Positions 53,625 to 62,863 of a DNA stretch of 64,000 nucleotides are shown here, piece by piece. Under the pieces are notes generated by a model. That model worked only from the letters and a program-made list of their open reading frames with translations, made no database searches and was not told the DNA's origin. Made by a program: the position numbers and the translations under genes. The stretch's first letter is position 1; each line of letters starts with the position of its first letter. The DNA comes from Lysobacteraceae bacterium (GTDB taxonomy: Bacteria; Pseudomonadota; Gammaproteobacteria; Nitrococcales; AK92), in NCBI GenBank assembly GCA_012523465.1, contig JAAYIK010000016.1, positions 124,001 through 188,000 on the forward strand, in the 5' to 3' direction.

Positions 53625-55059
53625 TCCGTCCCAAGCAAGCCGACGAGATTCTCCTCCCACCCCGCACCGCCCTGCTCGCCGCCGAGACCGACGTCCTCGT
53701 GGTCGGCGGCGGCCCTGCCGGCATCGGCGCCGCCCTCGGCGCGGCCCGCACCGGCGCCAAGGTAATCCTGGTCGAGCGCTACGGCTTTCTGGGCGGCAAT
53801 GCCACCGCCGCCCTGGTCATGCCGCTGATGTCCTTCCACACCCAACGCCCCAGCTTCATGCGCGCCAACGTGACCAACCTGCTGCCCGACGATCACGGGC
53901 CGGGACACCCCATCATCGCCGGGGTAGTGCAGGAGCTGCTGGAACGCCTGGTGGCCGCCGGCGGCGCCATCCCGCCGTCCTTGAGCACCGGCTTCGTGGT
54001 GCCCTTCGATCCCGAAACCTTCAAGGGCGTCGTCCTCGACCTCCTGCATGAGGCCGGCGTCAAGCTGCTGCTGCACGCCTTCGCCAGCGACGTGCTGGAG
54101 GCACCGGCGGTAAGCGGCGTGGTCTTCGAGACCAAATCCGGCCCCATCGTCATCAAGGCCGGTGCCGTGGTCGACTGCACCGGCGACGGCGACCTCGCCG
54201 CCCGCGCTGGCGCGCCGTTCGAATACGGCCGCGCGGAGGACGGCCTGGTGCAGCCGATGACGCTGATGTTCCGCATTGCCGACTTCCAGCGGCAGGCGTT
54301 CGAGCAGTACGTGCGCGAGCACCCGGACCAATGGCGCGGCGTGCATGGCTGTGGGACCTGGTGCGGCGGGCCGCCGAAGCCGGCGAGCTGGAACTAGCGC
54401 GCGAGGACATCCTGTTCTTCGCCACTCCCCATCCGCGCGAGCTCAGCGTCAACAGCACCCGCATCACCCGCGTCCGCGGCACCGACGTCTGGGACCTGAG
54501 CTATGCCGAGTACGAAGGACGCCGGCAGCTGCGGCAGATCGCTGCCTTCCTGCGCAAGTACGTGCCTGGCTTCGAGGACAGCTACGTGGTGCAAAGCGGC
54601 GTGCAGGTGGGCGTGCGCGAGACGCGCCGCATCCTGGGCGAGTACTACCTGACCGCGGACGACCTGCTCGGCGCCCGCCGCTTCGACGACGCCATCGCTC
54701 GCGGCTCCTACCCGGTCGATATTCACAACCCCGACGGCCGTGGCACCATCCTCAAGCGGCTGCCGCCTGACGAGGCCTACGACATTCCGCTACGCGCCCT
54801 GATCCCGCGCCAGGTCGACAATCTGCTGGTGGCCGGCCGCTGCATCTCCGGCAGCCACGAGGCACTCTCCTCCTACCGGGTGATGCCCATTGCCATGGCT
54901 ACCGGCCAGGCTGCCGGGGTGTGCTCCGCGCTGGCGGTCCAGCAGGGGGTGCCGGTACGGCAGGTCGCCGCCAGCGATGTCCAGGCGCAGCTGCTCGAGC
55001 AGGGCGCCAACCTCGGCGACTTGCGCCCCCTGCCGCGCCACGAACGCAAGCACGGCTAA
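53612..55059 (+). pseudogene. FAD-dependent oxidoreductase, frameshifted
   Basis: The first frame (53612 to about 54350) carries the Rossmann motif VVGGGPAGIGAALGAARTGA and LVERYGFLGGNATAALVMPL of the FAD_oxidored family. At about 54347-54352 one C seems missing (expected GGCCTGTGG, seen GGCTGTGG). Translation then ends at 54397 while the true continuation, DLVRRAAEAGELELAREDIL onward, runs in another frame to 55059. All later motifs (LLVAGRCISGSHEAL, VMPIAMATGQAAG) are intact. A single-base lesion or error. The partner of this operon would then be inactive if real. Confidence 0.82.
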
Positions 55060-55133
55060 GGCCTCCGCGCAGACGAAACGCTGGACGGCGCCCTCCCGCC
55101 GCGCTACCTTGCTGCCGCTTGCTCGGGGGCCCC

Positions 55134-55982
55134 ATGAATTACCGACACGTTTACCATGCCGGCAATTTCGCCGATGTCTTCAAGCACGTCGTCCTGCTGA
55201 CGCTGCTGCGGCACCTGCACAAGAAGCCGCAGCCGTTCTGCTATCTCGATACCCACGCCGGCAGCGGCCGTTATCTGCTGAGCAGCCCGGAAGCGCAAAG
55301 GACGCTGGAATACTCGCAGGGCATAGGCCGCCTCTATGCAGCCGCGGATCTGCCGCCCCTGCTCGCCGACTATGTCGAACGGGTGCGCGGGGCCGATGCC
55401 GCCAATAGCGCCGATGCCCTGCTGGTCTATCCCGGCTCGCCGCTGCTAGCGCAGACCATGCTGCGGCCGCAGGACCGGGCCGTGCTGATGGAGCTGCACC
55501 CGGCCGACGCGGCCAGCCTCAAGGCGCTGTTTCGCGGCAACCGGCAAGTGGCCGTGCACGCAGGCAACGGCTACCACGGCCTCAAGGCCTTCCTGCCCCC
55601 GCCGGAACGGCGGGGGCTGGTGTTGATTGATCCACCCTTCGAGGCAGCCGACGAGTTCGCGCGCCTCATCGACGGCCTGCGCCAGGCAATGGGCCGCTGG
55701 CCGACCGGCATGTACGCCGTCTGGTATCCGATCAAGGACAGGCGGACGGTGCAGCACTTCGAGAAAGGGCTGCAGGACCTGGGCCTGGACAAGCTGCTGC
55801 TGACCGAACTCTGCCTGTATCCCAGCGACCGCCCCGGCCGCTTCAACGGCTGCGGGATGCTACTGGTTAATCCGCCCTGGCAGCACGATGCGCTGCTGCA
55901 AGCGCTGTTGCCGCAGCTGACGGCGCACCTGGCCACGCCAGCCGGCGGTCGTTGCCGAATCGAATGGCTGGCAGGCCCCTGA
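55134..55982 (+). CDS. rlmJ: 23S rRNA (adenine(2030)-N6)-methyltransferase
   Basis: 282 residues, full RlmJ: NYRHVYHAGNFADVFKHVVL at the N terminus, DTHAGSGRY (SAM site), VLIDPPFE (DPPF catalytic) and YPIKDRRTVQHFEKGL. Methylates A2030. ATG at 55134. A 9-bp arm hairpin (55985-56024) follows. Confidence 0.93.
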   Translation: MNYRHVYHAGNFADVFKHVVLLTLLRHLHKKPQPFCYLDTHAGSGRYLLSSPEAQRTLEYSQGIGRLYAAADLPPLLADYVERVRGADAANSADALLVYPGSPLLAQTMLRPQDRAVLMELHPADAASLKALFRGNRQVAVHAGNGYHGLKAFLPPPERRGLVLIDPPFEAADEFARLIDGLRQAMGRWPTGMYAVWYPIKDRRTVQHFEKGLQDLGLDKLLLTELCLYPSDRPGRFNGCGMLLVNPPWQHDALLQALLPQLTAHLATPAGGRCRIEWLAGP

Positions 55983-55984
55983 TT

Positions 55985-56024
55985 CTACGGGAAATCCCGA
56001 GGCGACCCACGGGGCTTCCCGTAG
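55985..56024 (+). terminator. hairpin after rlmJ
   Basis: CTACGGGAA (55985-55993) pairs with TTCCCGTAG (56016-56024), with an inner CCCG/CGGG pair in the loop. There is no U-run; a weak terminator or processing hairpin. Confidence 0.5.
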
Positions 56025-56168
56025 CCTTGCGTCGCTGCAGCTAGCAAAACCGTGACGCAGTCACTGCGCTCGCTCAAACCTCGTCACAGCGCCTGCCCAA
56101 GGGTGCTCGTAACCTCTGTCGTTACGGCATTGCCGGAACACGCGAGTACCACAATAAGCATGTGCGCT

Positions 56169-56582
56169 ATGCTGCGAGAAATAAAATGGGTCAGCCAGGT
56201 GGAAGGAGAGCCCCTGCGGCGCTGGTTCGTCGACAGCGACCTGGATCTGCTGGTGTGGCAGGAAGACCGCTGCGTGGTCGGTTTCCAACTCTGCTACGAC
56301 AAGACCAGGCGGGAACGCGCACTGAGCTGGCAGCCGACCGAAGGGTTTCGCCACTGCCTGATCGATGACGGCGAAGCCAGGCCGGGCCGCCCCCGGCCAG
56401 CGCCGGCGCTGGTACCCTGCGGCTGCCTTGACGTGCAGCCCATCGCCCGCAGTTTCCTGGCCAAGAGCCGAGCGCTGGAGCGGGAAATCACCGAGTTCGT
56501 CTACGGCAAGCTGCTGGAGTACCAGCAGGCTTGCCTCAAGGCGGCTCACCACACGGTCTACCGTCGGCTGCCCACGGCATAA
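56169..56582 (+). CDS. conserved hypothetical protein
   Basis: About 137 residues from the ATG at 56169 (MLREIKWVSQVEGEPLRRWF); 56160 is an alternative, and the frame is open to 56052. Soluble, with WFVDSDLDLLVWQ and GFQLCYDK blocks seen in small proteins of unknown function. No domain is assigned. 29 bp before a lipoprotein gene. Confidence 0.6.
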   Translation: MLREIKWVSQVEGEPLRRWFVDSDLDLLVWQEDRCVVGFQLCYDKTRRERALSWQPTEGFRHCLIDDGEARPGRPRPAPALVPCGCLDVQPIARSFLAKSRALEREITEFVYGKLLEYQQACLKAAHHTVYRRLPTA

Positions 56583-56611
56583 GTAACAGGACAACACCCG
56601 GGAGTACCGTC

Positions 56612-57520
56612 ATGCGCAAGATCGCGCTCGCCTGCGCGCTGCTGCTTTGCTTCGTGCTCACCGGCTGCGAGGAGGGAGAATGTTGGCTGTGCTGGGGGGA
56701 CCGCCCCAACCAGGGCCGGCTGACGCTCGGCCTGACCGCCGCCCCCACCCCGCGCGCCGATGTGCTGGTCCTCGCCGTCGCCGCCGTGGCCTTGCTCGAC
56801 GAGTCCAACCAGTGGCAGCGCATCGACCTCGATCCGCCCCGACCTCTCGACCTGCTGCCGGCACCGGGCCAGCCTGGCGGGCAGCGCGTTCTGCTGCTGG
56901 AGCAGGAACGTCTCGACGGCGGCCGCTACAAGGCCATTCAGCTGATCGTCGACGCTCACCCCGCCAGCCAAGCGTCTTACGTCGAAATCGGCAGTGCCCG
57001 CTTCCCGCTGGAGTTGGCTGCCGTCGCCATCCTGAACGCCAGCTTCGACATGCCCCGCAGCGGCGCGCTGGAGCTGGTCATGGACGTCGATGTGCACCGG
57101 GGGCTGGCCAGGCTGGATGCATCGGCTCCCCTGCCGGAATCGCTCGCACTGACGCCGCACCTGCGCCTGGCCGAGATCGAGGACAGCGGCAGCATCGCCG
57201 GCACGGTCACTCCTGGCCTCCGCGACCACGCGTCCTGCAACCTCCCGACCGGCGCCTTTAGCGGTCGGGTCTACGTCTTTGCGGGCCGCGGCATCGATGC
57301 CGGCAACGCGCTGCGCGGCGACAACCTTCCCGTCGCCAGCGTCCCAGTGCAGCCGATCGACGGCAGCTATCAGGCGTTCTTCCTACCGGCGGACGACTAC
57401 ACCTTGGCCTTCGCCTGCGAGACCGAGGACTACCAGCCCTACGCCAGCGACGGGGTGGAGCTGCTGCGCTTCGTGCGCGCCACGGTGCGCGCCGGCAGGG
57501 TGGCGCCGGCGGATTTCTGA
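56612..57520 (+). CDS. DUF4382-like lipoprotein
   Basis: 302 residues with signal peptide and lipobox LTGC (Cys 19). After a Cys-rich start (GECWLCWGD), GRLTLGLTAAPTPRADVLVLAV resembles DUF4382, with IDLDPPRPLDLL and RLDGGRYKAIQLIVDA. The C-terminal half is a separate beta-rich region. Probably an outer-membrane-anchored beta-sandwich lipoprotein. Converges with the NlpC/P60 gene. Confidence 0.7.
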   Translation: MRKIALACALLLCFVLTGCEEGECWLCWGDRPNQGRLTLGLTAAPTPRADVLVLAVAAVALLDESNQWQRIDLDPPRPLDLLPAPGQPGGQRVLLLEQERLDGGRYKAIQLIVDAHPASQASYVEIGSARFPLELAAVAILNASFDMPRSGALELVMDVDVHRGLARLDASAPLPESLALTPHLRLAEIEDSGSIAGTVTPGLRDHASCNLPTGAFSGRVYVFAGRGIDAGNALRGDNLPVASVPVQPIDGSYQAFFLPADDYTLAFACETEDYQPYASDGVELLRFVRATVRAGRVAPADF

Positions 57521-57541
57521 CCGCTGCGCGCCGGCGCGGCT

Positions 57542-58012
57542 TCAGTAAAACCTGCCAGCGCCGACCAGACGCTGGCGCCAGTAGGGATGATCCAGGGATG
57601 CCACCTCGACCGCCTTGCCTGTCGACGGCGCATGCACGAAGCGCCCGTCGCCGGCATAAAGCCCCTCGTGCGAGACCTTGCCGGCCAGGCGGAAGAACAC
57701 CAGATCGCCCGGCCGCAGCGCCGTGGGCGACACCCGCCGCGAGTGCCGCAGTTGCAGCGCCACCGTGCGCGGCACGCTGATGCCGGCCTGCTGGTGGACG
57801 AATTGCACCAGGCCGCTGCAGTCGAAGCCGCTCGGCGTGTTGCCGCCATAGCGATAGGGCTTGCCTTTCAAGGCCAGCGCTTGGGCAGCGAGCTGCCTGC
57901 CCGTCGCACCGCCCTCGATCCCCGGCGGCAGGGTAGCGCACGCGCTGCAGAGCAGGACCACGGAAGCCAGCAACAGGCCCTGGAAGAAGCGCCGCCTTGG
58001 TCGATCTCGCAT
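57542..58012 (-). CDS. NlpC/P60 family lipoprotein
   Basis: 156 residues. Lipobox LCSAC, then an NlpC/P60 endopeptidase domain: [20 protein letters not shown] with the catalytic Cys (about 65), the His in [17 protein letters not shown], and a short C-terminal tail. Cleaves peptidoglycan stem peptides (spr/MepS-like). ATG at 58012 chosen over 58087. Divergent from moaC. Confidence 0.88.
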   Translation of the reverse strand: MRDRPRRRFFQGLLLASVVLLCSACATLPPGIEGGATGRQLAAQALALKGKPYRYGGNTPSGFDCSGLVQFVHQQAGISVPRTVALQLRHSRRVSPTALRPGDLVFFRLAGKVSHEGLYAGDGRFVHAPSTGKAVEVASLDHPYWRQRLVGAGRFY

Positions 58013-58108
58013 GTGCCGCTCGCCGTTTGTCGTTATCATTCCTGCCCAAAGTCTGGGGCCGCCAGCGCCTGGCGTCCAGCCATTCACATCGCACGGGGGC
58101 GCACCACC

Positions 58109-58588
58109 ATGACCGACTTACCTCATCTGACCGCATCTGGCGCCGCACACATGGTCGACATCGGCGAGAAGAAGGCGACGCGGCGGGTCGCCATCGCCGA
58201 AGGCTATATCGAGATGTCGCCGCAGGCGCTGGCGGCTCTCAAAGCCGGCGAGCTGAAAAAGGGCGATGCGCTCGGCTCGGCTCGCATCGCCGGCATCATG
58301 GCCGCCAAGCGCACCTGGGAGCTGATCCCCCTTTGCCATCCGATCCCGCTCACCCACGTGGAGCTGGAGCTGGAACCGGTGGAAGAGCGCTCGGCGGTGC
58401 GCTGCCGCGCCTTGGCCGAGACGGTGGACCGCACCGGCGTGGAAATGGAGGCGCTGACCGCGGTGCAGATCGCACTGCTGACGGTTTACGACATGTGCAA
58501 GGCCGTGGACAAGGGCATGCGGATCACCGATGTTATGCTGATCCACAAAAGCGGTGGCCGCTCCGGGGAGTGGAACCGGCCGGAATGA
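58109..58588 (+). CDS. moaC: cyclic pyranopterin monophosphate synthase
   Basis: 159 residues matching Moa[30 protein letters not shown] with the catalytic His, and [28 protein letters not shown]. Completes the first two-step conversion of GTP to cPMP with MoaA in molybdenum cofactor synthesis. No other moa gene is adjacent; the gene stands alone. Confidence 0.93.
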   Translation: MTDLPHLTASGAAHMVDIGEKKATRRVAIAEGYIEMSPQALAALKAGELKKGDALGSARIAGIMAAKRTWELIPLCHPIPLTHVELELEPVEERSAVRCRALAETVDRTGVEMEALTAVQIALLTVYDMCKAVDKGMRITDVMLIHKSGGRSGEWNRPE

Positions 58589-58629
58589 GCGCAAGCGCCG
58601 CTCGTCGCGATGGCGCTCCACCGTCCTCC

Positions 58630-58962
58630 CTACTCTCCGCGCAGAGCGTCGATCTTGGCGGCGAGGATGAAGTCGTTCTCGTGCAGACCGCCAATCTTGT
58701 GGGTGAAGATCTCCACCGTGACGTAGCCCCAGCCGAACTTGATATCCGGATGGTGCCCTTCTTCCTCAGCCACCCGGCCGATCTCGTTGACGAAGGCCAA
58801 TGCCTGGGCGAAACCATCGAACTCGAAGTTGCGGACGATGCGCTTGGCCGAGTCGGCCAGCTGCCACCTGGGTACCTGCGGCAGCAGCGCCTCGGCCTGC
58901 TCCCGGGTCATGGGATTGATGCCACCCTGGCAGGGCGTGCAGGTCTTGGCGGTGAGGGACAT
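58630..58962 (-). CDS. phhB: 4a-hydroxytetrahydrobiopterin dehydratase
   Basis: 110 residues, PCD/DCoH fold: RNFEFDGFAQALAFVNEIGRVAEEEGHHPDIKFGWGYVTVEIFTHKIGGLHENDF, read in pieces, contains the EEGHHPD active-site histidines. Recycles the pterin cofactor after aromatic amino acid hydroxylation. Divergent from lutA. Confidence 0.9.
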   Translation of the reverse strand: MSLTAKTCTPCQGGINPMTREQAEALLPQVPRWQLADSAKRIVRNFEFDGFAQALAFVNEIGRVAEEEGHHPDIKFGWGYVTVEIFTHKIGGLHENDFILAAKIDALRGE

Positions 58963-59012
58963 GGTTCTCCTCCTCGGTCGATCCGGGCGCCCCGTGCGCC
59001 GGCATTAAGTTT

Positions 59013-59018
59013 TATACT
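59013..59018 (+). promoter_or_regulatory. -10 candidate of lutABC
   Basis: TATACT at 59013-59018, in an AT-rich run after GC-rich DNA, without a TTGACA-like -35 at the right spacing. A start near 59025 would give a leader of about 50 nt to the lutA ATG. Confidence 0.35.
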
Positions 59019-59075
59019 CTGAGCGCGCCTCACGCATGACAACGCTACAGCAACGACGACTACCGAGGCCAGATT

Positions 59076-59843
59076 ATGAACGCCAATGCCGCCCGCCCCA
59101 GGATCGGACTGTTCGTGACCTGCCTGGTCGACCTGCTACGACCCGGGGTCGGCTTCGCCGCCGTCAAGCTCCTGGAGAGCGCCGGCTGCATCGTCGAGGT
59201 GCCCGGCGGCCAGACCTGCTGCGGGCAGCCGGCCTACAACAGCGGGGACCTGAGCGCCGCCCGCGCGCTGGCCAAGCAGACCATCCAGGCCATGGAATCC
59301 TACGACTACGTAGTGCTGCCCTCCGGGTCCTGCGCCGGCACCCTGCGGGACTACCCGCGCCTGCTGGCCGTCGAGCCGGTCTGGCGCCAGCGCGCGCAAG
59401 AATTGGCCGAACGCACCTTCGAGCTCACCAGCTTCCTGGTCGACGTGCTGGGCTGGGACGCGGTGGATGCCGAGTTTCCGGCCACCGTCACCTACCACGA
59501 TTCCTGCGCCGGGTTGCGCCAGCTCGGCATCAAGCAGCAGCCCCGGCGCCTGCTCGCCAAGGTCGCCGGGCTGGATCTGCGCGAACTGCGCGAAACGGAG
59601 GACTGCTGCGGATTCGGCGGCACCTTCTGCGTCAAGTACCCGGAGCTTTCCACCCGGCTGGCGGACGACAAGATCGCTGACATCGAACAGACCGGCGCCC
59701 GGGCGGTGCTGGGCGGTGACCTGGGCTGCCTGCTGCACATTGCCGGCCGGCTGCACCGCCGCGGCAGCCCCGTGAAGGCCTACCACGTCGCCGAGGTCCT
59801 GGCCGGCATGGCCGACCAAGGCATCGGGGAGGACAAACCATGA
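59076..59843 (+). CDS. lutA: L-lactate oxidation iron-sulfur protein LutA
   Basis: 255 residues of the CCG-domain family (GlcF/HdrB-like). Cysteine motif copies: GGQTCCGQP (about 46-54) and EDCCGFGGTFC (about 175-185), with matching Cys in GSCAGT and DSCAGL. Part of the LutABC complex that takes electrons from L-lactate. Overlaps lutB by 4 bp. Confidence 0.9.
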   Translation: MNANAARPRIGLFVTCLVDLLRPGVGFAAVKLLESAGCIVEVPGGQTCCGQPAYNSGDLSAARALAKQTIQAMESYDYVVLPSGSCAGTLRDYPRLLAVEPVWRQRAQELAERTFELTSFLVDVLGWDAVDAEFPATVTYHDSCAGLRQLGIKQQPRRLLAKVAGLDLRELRETEDCCGFGGTFCVKYPELSTRLADDKIADIEQTGARAVLGGDLGCLLHIAGRLHRRGSPVKAYHVAEVLAGMADQGIGEDKP

Positions 59844-61249
59844 AATCCACCGCGCACCTGTTCCCCGAGCAGGCGCGGGCCGCGCTGACGGATGAGAACC
59901 TGCAGGCGGCATTGCGATTCGCCAAGGGCGGCTTCATCGACAAGCGCGCGGCCGCGGTTGCCCGCTATCCCGACTTCGAGACCCTGCGCGAGCGTGGGCG
60001 TCGCATCAAGGACCATACCTTGGCCCATCTGGACGTCTACCTGGAGCGCTTCGCCGCCGCGGTGGAGGCGCGCGGCGGCCACGTGCACTGGGCGCCGGAT
60101 GCGGCTGCGGCGCGCAGCATCCTGCTCGACATCTGCCGCCGCGCCGGGGCGCGCACGGTGATCAAGGGCAAGACCATGGTCGGCGAGGAGATCGGCGTCA
60201 ACGCGGCGCTGGAAGAAGCCGGCCTGGAAGTGGTGGAGACCGACCTCGGCGAGTACATCATCCAGCTCGCCAAAGAGCCGCCCAGCCACATCATCGCGCC
60301 GGCGGTGCACAAGACCCGCGCGCAGATCTGTAAGCTGTTCGCCGAGCACCACGGCAGCCCTGACACCCTGCGCGAGGCACCCGAGCTGGTGGCCGAGGCG
60401 CGCCGGGTGCTGCGCGAGAAGTTCCTCGCCGCCGACGTCGGCATCACCGGCGGCAACTTCCTGGTAGCCGAGACCGGCACCGTGGTACTAGTAACCAACG
60501 AAGGCAACGGCGACCTGTGCCTCACCTTGCCGCGCGTGCACGTCGTGCTGGCCGGCATCGAGAAGCTGGTGCCCACCCTGGACGACGCCGCCACCATGGT
60601 GCGGCTGCTGGTGCGCAGCGCCACCGGCCAGGACATCAGCACCTACACCACCTTCATCACCGGCGCGCGGCGACAAGACGAGGCCGACGGCCCGGACGAG
60701 TACCACATGGTGCTGCTCGATAACGGCCGCTCGCGCATGCTGGGCGACGAGTTCCGCGAGATGCTGCGCTGCATCCGCTGCGGCTCCTGCCTCAACCACT
60801 GCCCGGTCTACAACGCCGTGGGGGGCCATGCCTACGGCTGGGTCTACCCGGGCCCCATGGGTTCGGTGCTCACCCCCCAGATCATCGGCCTCGACGCCAC
60901 CAAGGACCTGCCCAACGCCTGCACCCTCAACGGCCGTTGCCAGGAAATCTGCCCGGTCAAGATCCCGCTGCCGGACCTTTTGCGGCGGCTGCGCGCGCTG
61001 CAGTTCGAGCGCGGCCTCATCCGCGGCCCGCAGTGTTGGGCGTTGCGCCTGTGGGGCTGGCTGGCGCGCCGGCCGGCACTCTACCACGGGCTCACGGCGC
61101 TCATCGCACGGCTTTCCCCGCGGGGCGCCGCGCGCAGACTGCCGCTCGATTCCGGCTGGACCCAGTCCCGCGACTTCCCGCTGCCGCAACGGACCACCTT
61201 CCAGCGCGCCTGGAGCCGACAGGCCAAGGAGGAACGCCGCCATGACTGA
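59840..61249 (+). CDS. lutB: L-lactate oxidation iron-sulfur protein LutB
   Basis: 469 residues. An LUD domain first (IKGKTMVGEEIGVN, GTVVLVTNEGNGDLCLTLP), then two 4Fe-4S clusters: CIRCGSCLNHC (near 311-321) and CTLNGRCQEICPVKIP, and a C-terminal DUF3390-like tail. Central electron carrier of the LutABC pathway. Overlaps lutC by 8 bp. Confidence 0.93.
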   Translation: MKSTAHLFPEQARAALTDENLQAALRFAKGGFIDKRAAAVARYPDFETLRERGRRIKDHTLAHLDVYLERFAAAVEARGGHVHWAPDAAAARSILLDICRRAGARTVIKGKTMVGEEIGVNAALEEAGLEVVETDLGEYIIQLAKEPPSHIIAPAVHKTRAQICKLFAEHHGSPDTLREAPELVAEARRVLREKFLAADVGITGGNFLVAETGTVVLVTNEGNGDLCLTLPRVHVVLAGIEKLVPTLDDAATMVRLLVRSATGQDISTYTTFITGARRQDEADGPDEYHMVLLDNGRSRMLGDEFREMLRCIRCGSCLNHCPVYNAVGGHAYGWVYPGPMGSVLTPQIIGLDATKDLPNACTLNGRCQEICPVKIPLPDLLRRLRALQFERGLIRGPQCWALRLWGWLARRPALYHGLTALIARLSPRGAARRLPLDSGWTQSRDFPLPQRTTFQRAWSRQAKEERRHD

Positions 61250-61874
61250 CGCCAGACAGGCGATACTCAACGCGGTCCGGCAGGCGCTCGGCCGCAGCGC
61301 GTCGGTCGAGCCCGCGCCCCGCGACTACGCCGCTCAGCCGCCACCGCGGCCGAGCTGGCGGGAGCACGGGCCGGAGCGCTTCACGAGAAAGCTCGAACGG
61401 GTGGCCGGCAGCTGCGAGCGGCTCGTCGAGCTCGCCGCCGTGCCGGCTGCGGTGCTGCGCTACCTGGAAGGGCTTGGCGACGACCGACGGCTGCTGGTCG
61501 CTCCAGATCCGCTGCTGCAAGGGCTCGAGTGGCCGGCAGCGCTGCAGCGCTCTACACACCCGCAGGACGCGCGCCGCTACCCGGCGGCGGTTATCACCGC
61601 CGCGCTCGGCATCGCTGAGACTGGCACCGTGGTGCTGCCGTCCGGACCGCACCGCCCGCCGTCCATGCAGCTGCTGCCGGACCACCTGATCGTGGTGCTG
61701 CGCACCGAGGACGTGGTGGACTACGTGGAGGACGTGTGGCAGCGCATCGCAGCCGGCACACTGCCGCGCACGGTGACCTTCATGACCGGACCCTCGCGCA
61801 CCGCCGACATCGCGCAGACCCTGCACGTGGGCGCCCACGGCCCGCGACGGCTGCACGTGCTGTTGGTGGGATGA
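61242..61874 (+). CDS. lutC: lactate utilization protein C
   Basis: 210 residues, LUD family: ALGIAETGTVVLPSGPHRPPSMQLLPDHLIVVLR (in pieces) and FMTGPSRTADIAQTLHVGAHGP. ATG at 61242 has AAGGAGGAACG upstream. Third subunit of the lactate oxidation set; a permease or LutR regulator is not seen nearby. Confidence 0.92.
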   Translation: MTDARQAILNAVRQALGRSASVEPAPRDYAAQPPPRPSWREHGPERFTRKLERVAGSCERLVELAAVPAAVLRYLEGLGDDRRLLVAPDPLLQGLEWPAALQRSTHPQDARRYPAAVITAALGIAETGTVVLPSGPHRPPSMQLLPDHLIVVLRTEDVVDYVEDVWQRIAAGTLPRTVTFMTGPSRTADIAQTLHVGAHGPRRLHVLLVG

Positions 61875-61916
61875 GGCTCGCCGGGCAGACACGGCGGCAG
61901 GGCCTGTCCGCCCAGC

Positions 61917-62744
61917 CTAACGGTTGCCGCGCTCCCGATCCGAGCCGGCAGCGCGCTCGAGGCGCTTGGCCTCGTCCCAGAGGGCGTCCATCTCCTCCAG
62001 GGTAGCATCCTCGGGGGAGCGGCCCTGCTCGGCCAGCGTGCGTTCGATGTGGCGGAAACGCCGCTCGAAGCTGGCGTTGGCCCGCCGCAGCGCGGCCTCC
62101 GGATCGATCCCGAGGTGGCGCGCCAGATTAGCAACCACGAACAGCAAGTCCCCCAGTTCGGCTTCCAGCCGCTCGGCATCGGCGCCATTCGCCAATTCTT
62201 CGCGCAGCTCCTGGATTTCCTCGTCGAGTTTGGCGAAGACCGGCTCCACGTCGTCCCAGTCGAACCCGACCTGAGCCGCGCGGCGCTGCAGCTTAACCGC
62301 CCGGGTCAGCCCCGGCAGCGCCAGACCGATGCCGTCCAGCACGCTTACCGACTGCCCGTTGGCTTGCTGCCGGCGCTCCTGCGCCTTGATCGCCTCCCAG
62401 CTCCGGGTCTGCGTCTCGGCATCGTCGATGACGACATCGCCGAAGACGTGCGGGTGACGGCGGAGCAGCTTCTCGGCGACCGCGCTGGCGACGTCGTCGA
62501 AATCGAAGGCGCCCTGCTCCTGCGCCATTTGGGCATGGAAGACCACCTGGAACAGCAGATCGCCCAGCTCTTCCTTGAGCGCGGACAAATCCTGGCGCTC
62601 AATGGCATCGGCAACCTCGTAGGCTTCTTCGATGGTGTAAGGCGCGATGGTGCGGAAATCCTGCTGCAAGTCCCAAGGACAGCCGCGCTTGGGGTCGCGG
62701 AGCTGGCGCATGATCTCGCGCAAGCGGGTGACGGGGCTACTCAT
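61917..62744 (-). CDS. mazG: nucleoside triphosphate pyrophosphohydrolase MazG
   Basis: 275 residues with the two MazG domains: CPWDLQQDFRTIAPYTIEEAYEVADAI (EEAYE motif) and ELGDLLFQVVFHAQ, then the second copy with LDEEIQELREEL and ELGDLLFVVANLARHLGI. Hydrolyses all NTPs to NMP and PPi, lowering ppGpp effects. Full-length. Confidence 0.92.
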   Translation of the reverse strand: MSSPVTRLREIMRQLRDPKRGCPWDLQQDFRTIAPYTIEEAYEVADAIERQDLSALKEELGDLLFQVVFHAQMAQEQGAFDFDDVASAVAEKLLRRHPHVFGDVVIDDAETQTRSWEAIKAQERRQQANGQSVSVLDGIGLALPGLTRAVKLQRRAAQVGFDWDDVEPVFAKLDEEIQELREELANGADAERLEAELGDLLFVVANLARHLGIDPEAALRRANASFERRFRHIERTLAEQGRSPEDATLEEMDALWDEAKRLERAAGSDRERGNR

Positions 62745-62779
62745 GTGCTTCTCTGTCTATTCAAGAAAATTACCGTATG

Positions 62780-62809
62780 TTGACAAAATCACGCCGGCTT
62801 CCCTACTGT
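62780..62809 (+). promoter_or_regulatory. promoter candidate of the nitronate monooxygenase-like gene
   Basis: TTGACA (62780-62785), 18-base spacer, TACTGT (62804-62809). The -35 is perfect and the -10 partial. Transcription would start about 50 nt before the GTG at 62864. Confidence 0.5.
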
Positions 62810-62863
62810 CGGCGGCCTATCTCACAATAACCTAGTCGAACAACGATACCGATTGGAGACGTC

